Shown in pieces: positions 20,404 to 29,159 of a DNA stretch of 64,000 nucleotides. Position 1 is the stretch's first letter. Every line of letters starts with the position of its first letter. Both the position numbers and the translations under genes were made by a program. Origin of the DNA: Mayamaea pseudoterrestris (Eukaryota > Bacillariophyta > Bacillariophyceae > Sellaphorales > Sellaphoraceae); assembly GCA_027923505.1 (NCBI GenBank), contig BROI01000005.1, positions 496,001-560,000 on the forward strand. The letters run 5' to 3'. Below the pieces are notes generated by a model. That model had not been told where the DNA came from. It saw only the letters and a list, made by a program, of their open reading frames with translations, and made no database searches.

Positions 20404-22126
20404 ATGAAGACTTTGGCTCCGTCCACGCTGCTGCTTCTCATCGCATTCGCTGCACCAACGGTGACGGCCTTTGCATCGTCACGACTGGCGTCGATGCTGC
20501 TGCAACAGAGGCTTCAAACGAATGAAGTGTTGACAAGCCTTGCAATTGCTGCTGATTTGGATATAATTAACGGAGAAGTGAGGCCACGACGAACTCGGGA
20601 GGTTCGTAATTGTGTATTTGCCAAAAATTGCATTTACGTGTCTTGACACAATCACTCATGATACGCTCCCTTCGTCTCATATATGCAGGAGCGTCTCGAA
20701 GCCGCTTCCAAAGGTCTCCAAGTTCACGTCGTTGGTTTATCCATTCATCACGCGGAAGTGGAGGTACGAGAGAAGCTTGCTATTCCGGAGGCCGACTGGA
20801 ACGCTGCCTCGAATGACATCACCGACGGAACCTATGTCGCAGAAGCTGCTGTTTTGTCAACATGCAACCGATTTGAGGTATACTATTCGGCTACTGATCC
20901 TAGAGCTGCCATGGCGCATGTCACAAAATACCTTGCCAAGCGTTCCGGTATCCCCGTTTCCAGCTTGCGTAAGAATTTGTTTATGCTGAGTGGCGATGAT
21001 GCGGTCTGGCACATTATGCGCGTTGCTGGAGGACTCGATTCGCTCATTGTCGGTGAAGGGCAAATTTTGTCACAAGTGCGACAGTGCTACTTGCATTCGG
21101 TGGAAGACGATGGTTGTGGTGGAAAGGTGCTTTCCCGCTTACTGAATAATGCACTGGCCGCAGGAAAGCGCGTCCGTGCAGAGACGGGCATTAGCAAGGG
21201 ATCCGTTTCAATTTCGTCTGCGGCTGTGGAACTGAGCGAATTGCTGGCTCAGCAGGATTTGCAATTGCCATTTTCAGAATGCCGATTGGCTGCAGTGGGT
21301 GCAGGTAAAATGACAAGATTACTCATTACACACTTGGCAAGTCGCGGACTGCAGAAGTTCACCATTGTCAATCGCAGCCTTCAGCGTCCGCAGGAGCTTG
21401 CGGAACAGTTTCCTGACGTCGAGATTGAAGTCAAGCTCATGGATGACCTTTGGGATGTTGTCGCGCGTTCCGATATCGTCTACACTGCGACATCGTCTGT
21501 CGACTATGTTATTGACGAGCAAAAACTTGAAGAGAATGGAGTAGTGGGTGGACGGCCACTCATGCTTGTTGATATCTCTGTACCACGTAACGTTGGAGAA
21601 GATTGCAACGATGTAAGTGATTTTTCTACAAGATAAGGATTTATATCTCTGGATCACTCTAAACCGCTTGCTCCAATCCATTTAGATCCAAAACGTCCAC
21701 GCTTACAATGTTGATGACTTGAAGGCGGTGGTAGCGAAAAATACGCAAATGCGCCAGAAAGAGATGATTGAAGCGGAGAACCTTCTTCGCGAAGAAGCGC
21801 AAGCGTTCATGGCCTGGCGCGAATCGCTGTCTGCTATTCCAACTATAAATCAGCTGCAAGAGCGCGCTAATGCCTTTCGTGAGGAAGAACTCAAGCGCTG
21901 CACGAAAAAGCTGTCCAACGCTAATCTCAGCGACAAGGAACTTGAAGCTGTTGAACGTCTTTCGCGCGGCATCGTGAATAAGCTTCTACATGGCCCTATG
22001 GCACACTTACGCAAGACGGAAAGCATTGAAGGAAAACAGGCAACATTAAAGGAGTTGAACGCCATGTTCCGACTGGAGGACGAAGATTCAAAGGGTCGCG
22101 GACGCAACGCTCGTCGCAGGAGATGA
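20404..22126 (+). CDS. hemA: Glutamyl-tRNA reductase, plastid-targeted (HemA), copy A
   Basis: Reduces glutamyl-tRNA to glutamate-1-semialdehyde, first committed step of plastid tetrapyrrole (heme, chlorophyll) synthesis. Three exons: 20404-20601, 20689-21612, 21686-22126 (introns 87 and 73 bp); 520 residues. Residues 1-22 are a signal peptide and the predicted cut VTA|FASS leaves phenylalanine first, then a Ser/Arg-containing transit peptide: the red-secondary-plastid import signal. Catalytic Cys125 is in STCNRFEVY; VGEGQILSQVRQ follows, then the NADPH-binding AAVGAGKMTRLL, and the C-terminal dimerisation helix. The first GT is followed by TCGT, an unusual donor, but phases agree. Divergent from PheRS alpha, 268 bp. 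Confidence 0.95.
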
Positions 22127-22182
22127 GTTGTAAATAGAAATTTAGATTAGTCTTACGTATGATTCGAGATAATATCACTTGA

Positions 22183-24063
22183 CTATAAAGCTACAGGACT
22201 ATGTGCAGACGAGTACGAAGGCAGGGCATAGGTATAATGCCCCCTACCATGCGTCTGATAGCTAAAGCTTTGTGCACTATCGGCGGATGGATTTTCGTCG
22301 ATAACTTCGTCTGAATTATTTACAGCATTGACTCCAAGCAACAATTTTTCAAGTCGTTCAAGAGTTTTTTGAGCGGCCGTCAACTTTGGGTTGATGCCCA
22401 ATGCCCTGTTGTAACAGTCCATTGCATTCCTGTACTGTTCACAGCGTGCGTATATCTCACCGAGGCGACAGAAGATGAGTGAATGGCCAAACAATCGGTC
22501 TTGTGACAACGTGTTCCCCTCCAGAGCAATATGGAGCAAATTGATGCATGCATCATACTCTCTTTGTTCTTCATGGATTCCAACCAAGGCAAACAATGGT
22601 CGCAAGAGGGAAGGATCAATGGATAGCGCCTTTTGAAAGGTACGCTTTGCTTTGTCAATTGCGGTTGCCCGCGCAACGTCTTGGCGATGCGATGCACCCT
22701 TGTACAAGGCCATACCGACAAGAGTAACAGCTCGAGGATCTCTCGGTGCGGCTGAGATTGCTTCCCTAGCGGATGCAATGGCCTCCCTATATTGTCCGGC
22801 CCCGATGTATGCATCCACAAGACCCTCATAGCAAGCCACATCAAGCTGAATCTCGTTAGAGCGAAAGAAGGAAACTGAAGCATGTGTTGGTCGTTTGTCC
22901 GCCATCAAAATTGCACCTTTGAGACGATGGGCATACGCATGCCTTTGATCCAACGAAATGGCCTTGTCGACAAAAGCCAGAGCCTTTTCGTGATCTTCGT
23001 GAACTTCATGATACAGAGCCAGTGTCGTCCAAGCCTCAGGACGAGTATCATCCATTATCAAAAGCGATTCGGCGAGCTCATTCAAAGCACTAATGTTTTG
23101 CTCCCGGGCAAGGAGCTGTCCATATTCGTCCATACAGTCCATTGTCTCTTCTAAAGCCCGTGCCTTAGCAAAAATGATTTCGGCGTTTAGCTCGTCGTAT
23201 AGTTGAAGATACACAAGGGCCAGCTTGAGAAGCAAATAGACGTTGTCGGGATATGCATCGTTAAGGTTTGACAAGTTTTGGAGCGCAATCGAGCTTTGAA
23301 GCTGACGCGACGCAGAAGTCGCCGTTATCAGTTCCGTAAAGTGGCTAAAGTCGTCTTCGGACAGGCCACGTTTATTTAGTCCTGCATTAAATGCTTGGAG
23401 GGTTTTGGTTCGGTCGATGCCCAGAATCGCTAAACGTTCCGCTGCTTCCATGGCGAATGGATTGTCGAGCAGTGCATCCAGAAAGCATGCTGCGGCAAGG
23501 TCTTTTCGTTGCGAATCCAAGTACAGATTTCCTAGCATCATATTGACGGCTAGCGTCCTGTTTGAGCTTGGAATTTCTTCCAGTACAGTTGAAGCTTCCA
23601 CCAACGACCCAAGCTCCTTGAGGCACTGAGCTTCCTTGAAGCGAAATCTCGGTTCATTGTAAGGATATGCTCTACGGTAGAAGCTCTTAGCCTGGTAGTA
23701 TCGTTTTCTTCCGAAGGCGCAGTCCCCGAGCAAACTCAGCGCCAAGTCAGGCTGCCTTTGCTCCGACTCGGCTACGGACAAATCCATGCGAGCGAGAATT
23801 TCGCAGCTGACGTACTGATGCTGACGTAAAAGTCGCAGGCTTTCTAGTTGTACTGGCGACGCCTGTTGGCGCCAATCCGCATAATATTCGTCGTCTGAGA
23901 CTATTGCCATTATGATCGGGTCTTGAAGTACAAGCAAAGTGTAGTGACAGTTTCTGGGGTGTGTTTCGAGATGACCGGATGATCGTGCATCGTGTGGCGA
24001 TGCAACGAATCTATGGTCGGCAATGTAATTCACGCTTGTCGCACCGGTAATGTCACGCCCCAT
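22183..24063 (-). CDS. APC7: Anaphase-promoting complex subunit 7 (TPR protein), copy A
   Basis: Scaffold TPR subunit of the APC/C ubiquitin ligase that drives mitotic exit. Single exon, 626 residues from ATG 24063; the internal ATG at 23910 (MAIVSDDEYY) may be the real start since the first 51 residues look unconserved. The N-terminal APC7 region is recognisable (QCLKELGSLVEASTVLEEIP and NMMLGNLYLDSQ align with human KMAECYTML...DGIPSRQR and NMMLANLYKKAG). From about residue 270 it is a run of tetratricopeptide repeats (for example ALAFVDKAISLDQRHAYAHR and AMDCYNRALGINPK). The convergent HemA gene ends 57 bp away. Confidence 0.85.
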   Translation of the reverse strand: MGRDITGATSVNYIADHRFVASPHDARSSGHLETHPRNCHYTLLVLQDPIIMAIVSDDEYYADWRQQASPVQLESLRLLRQHQYVSCEILARMDLSVAESEQRQPDLALSLLGDCAFGRKRYYQAKSFYRRAYPYNEPRFRFKEAQCLKELGSLVEASTVLEEIPSSNRTLAVNMMLGNLYLDSQRKDLAAACFLDALLDNPFAMEAAERLAILGIDRTKTLQAFNAGLNKRGLSEDDFSHFTELITATSASRQLQSSIALQNLSNLNDAYPDNVYLLLKLALVYLQLYDELNAEIIFAKARALEETMDCMDEYGQLLAREQNISALNELAESLLIMDDTRPEAWTTLALYHEVHEDHEKALAFVDKAISLDQRHAYAHRLKGAILMADKRPTHASVSFFRSNEIQLDVACYEGLVDAYIGAGQYREAIASAREAISAAPRDPRAVTLVGMALYKGASHRQDVARATAIDKAKRTFQKALSIDPSLLRPLFALVGIHEEQREYDACINLLHIALEGNTLSQDRLFGHSLIFCRLGEIYARCEQYRNAMDCYNRALGINPKLTAAQKTLERLEKLLLGVNAVNNSDEVIDENPSADSAQSFSYQTHGRGHYTYALPSYSSAHSPVAL

Positions 24064-24133
24064 AAAACGCCAAACGATCCTGATGGTTTCCTGCTAATCC
24101 ATCTCCTCGTCCTGGCTGCTGTTGACCATTACG

Positions 24134-25132
24134 ATGATCCATAAAACAATCATCTTATTGATCGTTCTTTCAGCAATTTATAAAACTCTTGCTCTGGTCG
24201 CATGCCCGCCTCCGCAACGTCTTCAAAACCTATTGAACTCGCCTGCAACTTTGGCTAGTAAAACTCCGATCATACTTCCATGTTGCTACGATGGCATTAC
24301 GGCCCGTCTCATTGCTCGTGCTAAATTCCAGGCAACGTTCATGACAGGCTTTGGTGTATCTGCAAGCTTGGGCTTTCCCGATACACAGCTAATATCATAC
24401 GCGGAGATGCAGCGCGCGGCCGGCACTGTGTCGGAGGGACTAATCAATGCGGCCCTTGAGCTTGGCGTTGACTCGATTCCATGCATTGCAGATGGTGACA
24501 CAGGCTATGGAAACGCTGTCAATGCGAAACGGACTCTTTTTGGCTATGCGCGTGCTGGGATGGCGGGTATCATGATAGAAGATCAAATGGCTCCCAAGCG
24601 TTGTGGTCACGTCAGAGGCAAGAGTGTCATAAGTTTCAAAGAAGCAGTCATGCGAGTCAAGGCGGCATGCAATGCTCGCGATGAGTATAGTGAGCAGTTC
24701 GGAATAGGCACGGGTCCTCTCGTCCTGGCGAGGACCGATGCCCTCGTCACTGACGGTTTTGATGCTGCCATTGAGCGATGCCTTGCTTTCCGCGAGGTCG
24801 GCGCAGACATGACATTTCTGGAAACGCCACAGTCAGTGGACCAAATGAATGAGTATTGTAGGCGTGTTGAGGGTCCAAAGCTAGCCAATATGTTAGAGTA
24901 TGGGTCGACACCCATTCTACCTCCGCGAGAGCTCAAGGCAATGGGTTACACCATGGTAGCTTATCCGCTTACATTATTATCCGCGTCGATCAACACAATG
25001 CAAAAAGCTCTTGGCAGGATTTACACTGGAGAATCTACTGACGATCTAATCTGCAGCTTTGAGAGAACAAAGGATGCCGTTGGTTTTACGAGGTATAGCG
25101 CGGAAGAGTCGAGATATTCTGTCGATGTGTAA
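24134..25132 (+). CDS. PEP mutase / isocitrate lyase-family enzyme with signal peptide, copy A
   Basis: Member of the phosphoenolpyruvate mutase/isocitrate lyase superfamily (C-C or P-C bond-forming or -cleaving enzymes such as oxaloacetate hydrolase, 2-methylisocitrate lyase, carboxyphosphonoenolpyruvate mutase); substrate not decidable. ATG 24134, 332 residues, single exon. Seen: a hydrophobic leader (IILLIVLSAIYKTLALVACP), the substrate loop FMTGFGVSASLGFPDTQ, Mg-binding IADGDTGYGNA, and the family lid signature IEDQMAPKRCGH with Cys. The leader suggests secretory-pathway or plastid import, but the cleavage site lacks a clear Phe. Divergent from APC7 with only 70 bp between ATGs. Confidence 0.85.
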   Translation: MIHKTIILLIVLSAIYKTLALVACPPPQRLQNLLNSPATLASKTPIILPCCYDGITARLIARAKFQATFMTGFGVSASLGFPDTQLISYAEMQRAAGTVSEGLINAALELGVDSIPCIADGDTGYGNAVNAKRTLFGYARAGMAGIMIEDQMAPKRCGHVRGKSVISFKEAVMRVKAACNARDEYSEQFGIGTGPLVLARTDALVTDGFDAAIERCLAFREVGADMTFLETPQSVDQMNEYCRRVEGPKLANMLEYGSTPILPPRELKAMGYTMVAYPLTLLSASINTMQKALGRIYTGESTDDLICSFERTKDAVGFTRYSAEESRYSVDV

Positions 25133-25417
25133 AATCATGCATTTAACATCAGTCCTAGCAGGATATTTTTCATAGCAGGTACTAGCACTACCGCTGTTCT
25201 CAAATAGGATGCGCCAAAAGGTATAGCTGCTTTATTTCGCCCCTGTCACAGACGGCGGGTAGAAGATTGATTCGTCAAGTCATGGTGCGACACTTCGAAT
25301 CAGATTTCTGCGATGGTGAGCGCGCGGGCGCGCAGTCGCACGAGCAGTTTCTCTTTCACGTTGCCTTCAGTTTTCATTTTCCTTGGAAGCCTCTAAGGTA
25401 GGCGACAGGACGCTGCC

Positions 25418-26821
25418 ATGATCACCTTATTCTCAATGTTTTTCGGTCGAAACAATGGCAGACGAGAGGAGACGATAGTAGCTTCTTTGACGGCTTACCA
25501 AGGCATGTTGGTTGACGAGGAGAACGGCCGCAAGCGCGCTCTCGTTGATGATGCATCGTCGCCGACGCCGGATGGCATCTCGGTGCCGAGGCTTGTAGCC
25601 ACATCAGGACAAGAGGACAATATTAAATCTGAACGTCCATTGAAAAGATCAAGAGGCGAGTTTCTTGCTCAGTCTGTAGTTCATTTCGAGGGAGAGGTGG
25701 CGCAGTTTGAAACTTACCAGGACTTTGAGCCAAGAGTACCGGCTTGTTCGCCCTTCCAGCTTCTACCCGAAGACATTGTAGCAAACTGCTTGTCGTTTCT
25801 TGGAGGCGTGGACGACCGTTTTGCTTTGCAGTGCACATCTAAGCAATTTCAACGTATTTCGAACACGGAGCCGCTTCTTTCAAAAATTGCAGTCGGAGGC
25901 GACAAGCAGACTGGTCGTCGTGGCATTATCAAGGAAGAGGATTCTGCGGAAACAGCGTCAAAACTCTTGACCCCATATGCCGATGCTGGTAATCTTGAAG
26001 CAATTTACATGTGCGTGTCATCATAAATGGGCTGAAAATTTGTATCCGCAATCTCACCAAATATTCATCTTTCACGTTTTTTGGCAGGCTGGGAATTATA
26101 TTGAGCTATTGTCGGCAGGACGTGAAGCAAGGGATTTGTTTATTAAAACAAGCAGCATCTGGAGGTTTCGTTCGCGCTTCGTATGCGCTTGGGCTTGCTC
26201 TTCGCGATACGGAGCCCGAGACTGCATCCAAGTATATGAAAGCTGCTGCCGACGCAGAGTATATTCCGGCCCTACAGGAGCTCCTTTCGCCTCGAAGGAT
26301 GAAAGAGTTGCATGGGGAACCTAAGGCTGACGAGCTGCGTCTGCATCTTGATCCTCTCTGCTTGAACCGGCTGTTGACCCGGCATTATACTGTAACGGCG
26401 CGTTTGCGAGATCTCAACACGAGTCACTGCTGGAATCCGCTTTGCGGTCGCTGGGCATTTAAAATAATTGTTCCAACTCATCGTGAACCCCATGACCATT
26501 TTGGGGTCGATCCATTGTTGCCGGCTCGTAGCGGTGGATATGTGTTTCCTTCACACTTTGCTTCTTACGATGGTCAGTCTGACCCCAATGTCAAGAAGGA
26601 AGCTGGCGACCTTCGTGTGTCACGTATGAAGTAAGTAGCCTGATTGAGAATGGACGTGTTGAGTGTCCTATCCGTTATTTTGCATGTGCTCAATTGCTGG
26701 CTACGGCTTATGTGTGCACAGAATGTGTAGTCGTTGCTGCCGCGCCAAGTACTGCAGCAAACTCTGCCAAGTATACGACTGGAGATCCAATCGTCACAAG
26801 GTGGAATGCCAGTTTTTGTAA
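25418..26821 (+). CDS. F-box / Sel1-like / MYND zinc-finger protein, copy A
   Basis: Three exons, 25418-26010, 26088-26630 and 26722-26821 (introns 77 and 91 bp), 411 residues. Domains: disordered start; F-box at about 111-155 (FQLLPEDIVANCLSFLGG), which would dock on SKP1 in an SCF ubiquitin ligase; Sel1-like helical pairs (QGICLLKQAASGGFVRASYA, ASKYMKAAADAEYIPAL); and, created only by splicing in the 100-bp last exon, a MYND zinc finger (MCSRCCRAKYCSKLCQ, DWRSNRHKVEC). Without splicing the reading ends before the zinc finger. The role is presumably protein recruitment for ubiquitination; partner unknown. Confidence 0.85.
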
Positions 26822-27016
26822 TCACTTTATGTTGGAACGCCTACGAGTATTGATACAAGCGATAGGCCTTTGGTCACGAGTAGAATGGCTGGTAAATTTT
26901 GAAAGACGATATGTCTTTGTTATAAGTTTGTAAGCTGATAACGATAACACGCGGTAGTTGTTTTCTGTAATTGTAACCGGCAGCACTCAAAAAAGTTAGC
27001 GCAACAGTCAAACAAC

Positions 27017-28474
27017 TCATTTGGGACCGAAGCGACGCTTGCGTTTCATCAATTTGTTCATTTGCTGTTTAAGCTCCGCTAACTCGTCTACAAGCCAAGC
27101 TTGTTGCCGCTTCAGCACGGCGATATCCTCGCCATTATGCTCTTCTACCACTTGGTTGGTTTCATTCAGTTTTTGCGCAAGTCGCTTATTAATTTCCGCC
27201 TTGTTCCGTTCAGTAATTAAACAATCGTACTTCATCGCGGCCATATTGGTGTCTTTCAATCGATTAACACTCATCTCCATCCCCTGATTCCACGACAATT
27301 TCTTCACTTGAACTTGGACCTTCCCGACCTCGCCAATCTGCTCTCCAACCACTTGGTTGGTTTCATCCAGATTGCCCGCAAGTCGCTTCATTTCCGCCTC
27401 ATGCCGTTCAATGATTAAGCGCTCGTACTTCATCGCGGCTTTGTTGGTTTCTGCCAATCGATTCATATTAATTTTCATCGACTGCTGCCACGACAATGTC
27501 TTCACTTCAACTTGGACCTCCCCGTTCGGGCCCCAACAAGGCGGCACATCTGTTACAACAGCGGAAGTCAAGTATGCCTTGCTGTTGCGAGACGCCAATT
27601 TTGTTGGTATGATAGCATTCATGGCAGAGCTAGTATCCAAGGCAGCCTTGAGTTTATAAATCTTCTTGCTGCGGTTCGCGATCATTATCGCGCGCTTGTC
27701 TGCAGCCCACTTAAGATACTCGCTGCTCGCAACAAGGTGGAGGCAAGCTCGGAGATCAGTCTTGTACTTTAACTCTAGCTTCTTCAACACGATCCAGCTC
27801 CAATTTTTGGGACTCAACGACTTGCCAAGATCAGCATGAGCGCAATAGGAGTCGAACATTTCATTCCAAACGACCATGGCTGTGTATTCGCACCAAGATA
27901 AGAGGTGGCGCCCGTCCTCGCACATAATGCCAAGAGAGGCGTGTCGGCTTTTCTCGAACCCGATCACAGGAATGCCCAAAGCCATGGCGTCGCGAATCTG
28001 CGTCACTTGCAGCCGGGTATCGCTAGACGGTACGGTTTTCTGTAGAAAGCGCAAGCTCGTTTGAAGGCCGTTTGTATGAAAGAATTCAATCGCAACTTCA
28101 TTGCGATAGGCCATCATTTGACCAAAGAACGAGCCTTCTTTAAGCTCGTTTTTGGTCTTGCTTTCGAACTCTTTGTCCAATGATTTAAGCGACGCTTGGT
28201 CCGTCTTGTACTCGGCGCAATCCGGCCGGTACCCCATGGTGTGTCCCAGAAATCGGACTTTCGGGGCCGAAGTCGGATCGCTGACGGAGCGTGATGGCTT
28301 CATGGCTGACATGGAAGGAGTCGCGGATGGCGGCGGAGGCCGCTTCGGCTTGTCAAGCTGTGGAACCATATCCAGGTCGATTGTCATCGCCTTCTTGAGC
28401 CGACGTTTCTGCTGGGTCACATGCGTTTTGCCCGATTCGTGGCGGCTCGATCGAAGACTACGCATCGACGACAT
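27017..28474 (-). CDS. Unknown 485-residue protein with internal duplication, copy A
   Basis: I do not recognise a family. Single exon from ATG 28474. The N-terminus is basic and proline-rich (to about 75), followed by a folded-looking middle (about 76-310, with GYRPDCAEYKTD, GIPVIGFEKSRHASLGIMCEDG and a Trp-rich helix). Residues 319-383 and 385-448 are two copies of one 65-residue unit built around KxLSWxQxM, NRLxxTNxAAMKY, ERxxAE and ETNQVV. A coiled coil and a basic tail (KRKRRFGPK, likely nuclear) end the protein. The unit is helical with heptad-like spacing. A second, broken copy lies at 52751-54195. It is divergent from the module-repeat gene at 29160. Confidence 0.6.
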   Translation of the reverse strand: MSSMRSLRSSRHESGKTHVTQQKRRLKKAMTIDLDMVPQLDKPKRPPPPSATPSMSAMKPSRSVSDPTSAPKVRFLGHTMGYRPDCAEYKTDQASLKSLDKEFESKTKNELKEGSFFGQMMAYRNEVAIEFFHTNGLQTSLRFLQKTVPSSDTRLQVTQIRDAMALGIPVIGFEKSRHASLGIMCEDGRHLLSWCEYTAMVVWNEMFDSYCAHADLGKSLSPKNWSWIVLKKLELKYKTDLRACLHLVASSEYLKWAADKRAIMIANRSKKIYKLKAALDTSSAMNAIIPTKLASRNSKAYLTSAVVTDVPPCWGPNGEVQVEVKTLSWQQSMKINMNRLAETNKAAMKYERLIIERHEAEMKRLAGNLDETNQVVGEQIGEVGKVQVQVKKLSWNQGMEMSVNRLKDTNMAAMKYDCLITERNKAEINKRLAQKLNETNQVVEEHNGEDIAVLKRQQAWLVDELAELKQQMNKLMKRKRRFGPK

Positions 28475-29159
28475 GAGCGAATCTGTTTGATTAAATTACG
28501 ATAAGCGTGTGAGTAGTTGAGCGATGATACGAGTCGGCAGTCTACAGGCAGTCGTGAGCAAGAAGGAAGAGGCCATCGTCAGATTTGGACGTACCAGAAC
28601 AGTTTTGCGGTGCGACATCAAGGTTTACAACAGCAGAAGACTTGATAACAACATTCGGACGCTTTGATTGTTTGGTGGAAACGGAATCTTGTTCAATGAA
28701 CCCAGTGCGTCGCATGCGGCGCACAACGACCGGTGTCTTTCCGTCGCCGTTCTCCACCATAGAAGACTTATAATGTCAGACTTTGAGAATCCAAGTAGTT
28801 TACCAATCAGATGCGACAGAAGAAGCTAGAGATGCGACAGTCGCTTGGATGGTCGTTGGATGCTTGTTCGTATGTTTGTGCTCTCTCGCTGCGACGACTT
28901 GGCCCGACAGTATAATGTACGGTATTGTAGTTGGCGAGCGACTGCGATGGGACTGGATTATCAAATAACATGTCGCATCGGTTACTTAAAGCCGGAAGGA
29001 CATCGACATGTTGCGGCGCGTCGGCTCCCTCGTCCACGCTGCCGCGCCTCATCGTCCGCGCTCGCACAATAATAATACTCCAGAAAGCGTTCGAGCTGAT
29101 TAATACACTTTGGAGCTTGGAGGACTCTTCGCAGTAGAAATAAGACGCAACAGGAAATC
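28475..29159. other. Intergenic, 685 bp, between two divergent unknown genes
   Basis: Upstream region of both the 485-residue-protein gene and the module-repeat gene. Short open frames occur on both strands, none protein-like. No clear motif seen. Confidence 0.45.

Larger units (their letters stand above)
19884..28475. repeat. Segmental duplication, copy A (8.6 kb)
   Basis: Copy of 45654-54196 in the same orientation, starting inside the PheRS alpha gene and ending at the start codon of the 485-residue-protein gene. All genes in this copy are open. Sequences outside both ends do not match. Copy-to-copy identity is roughly 99% over most of the length by eye. Confidence 0.9.
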
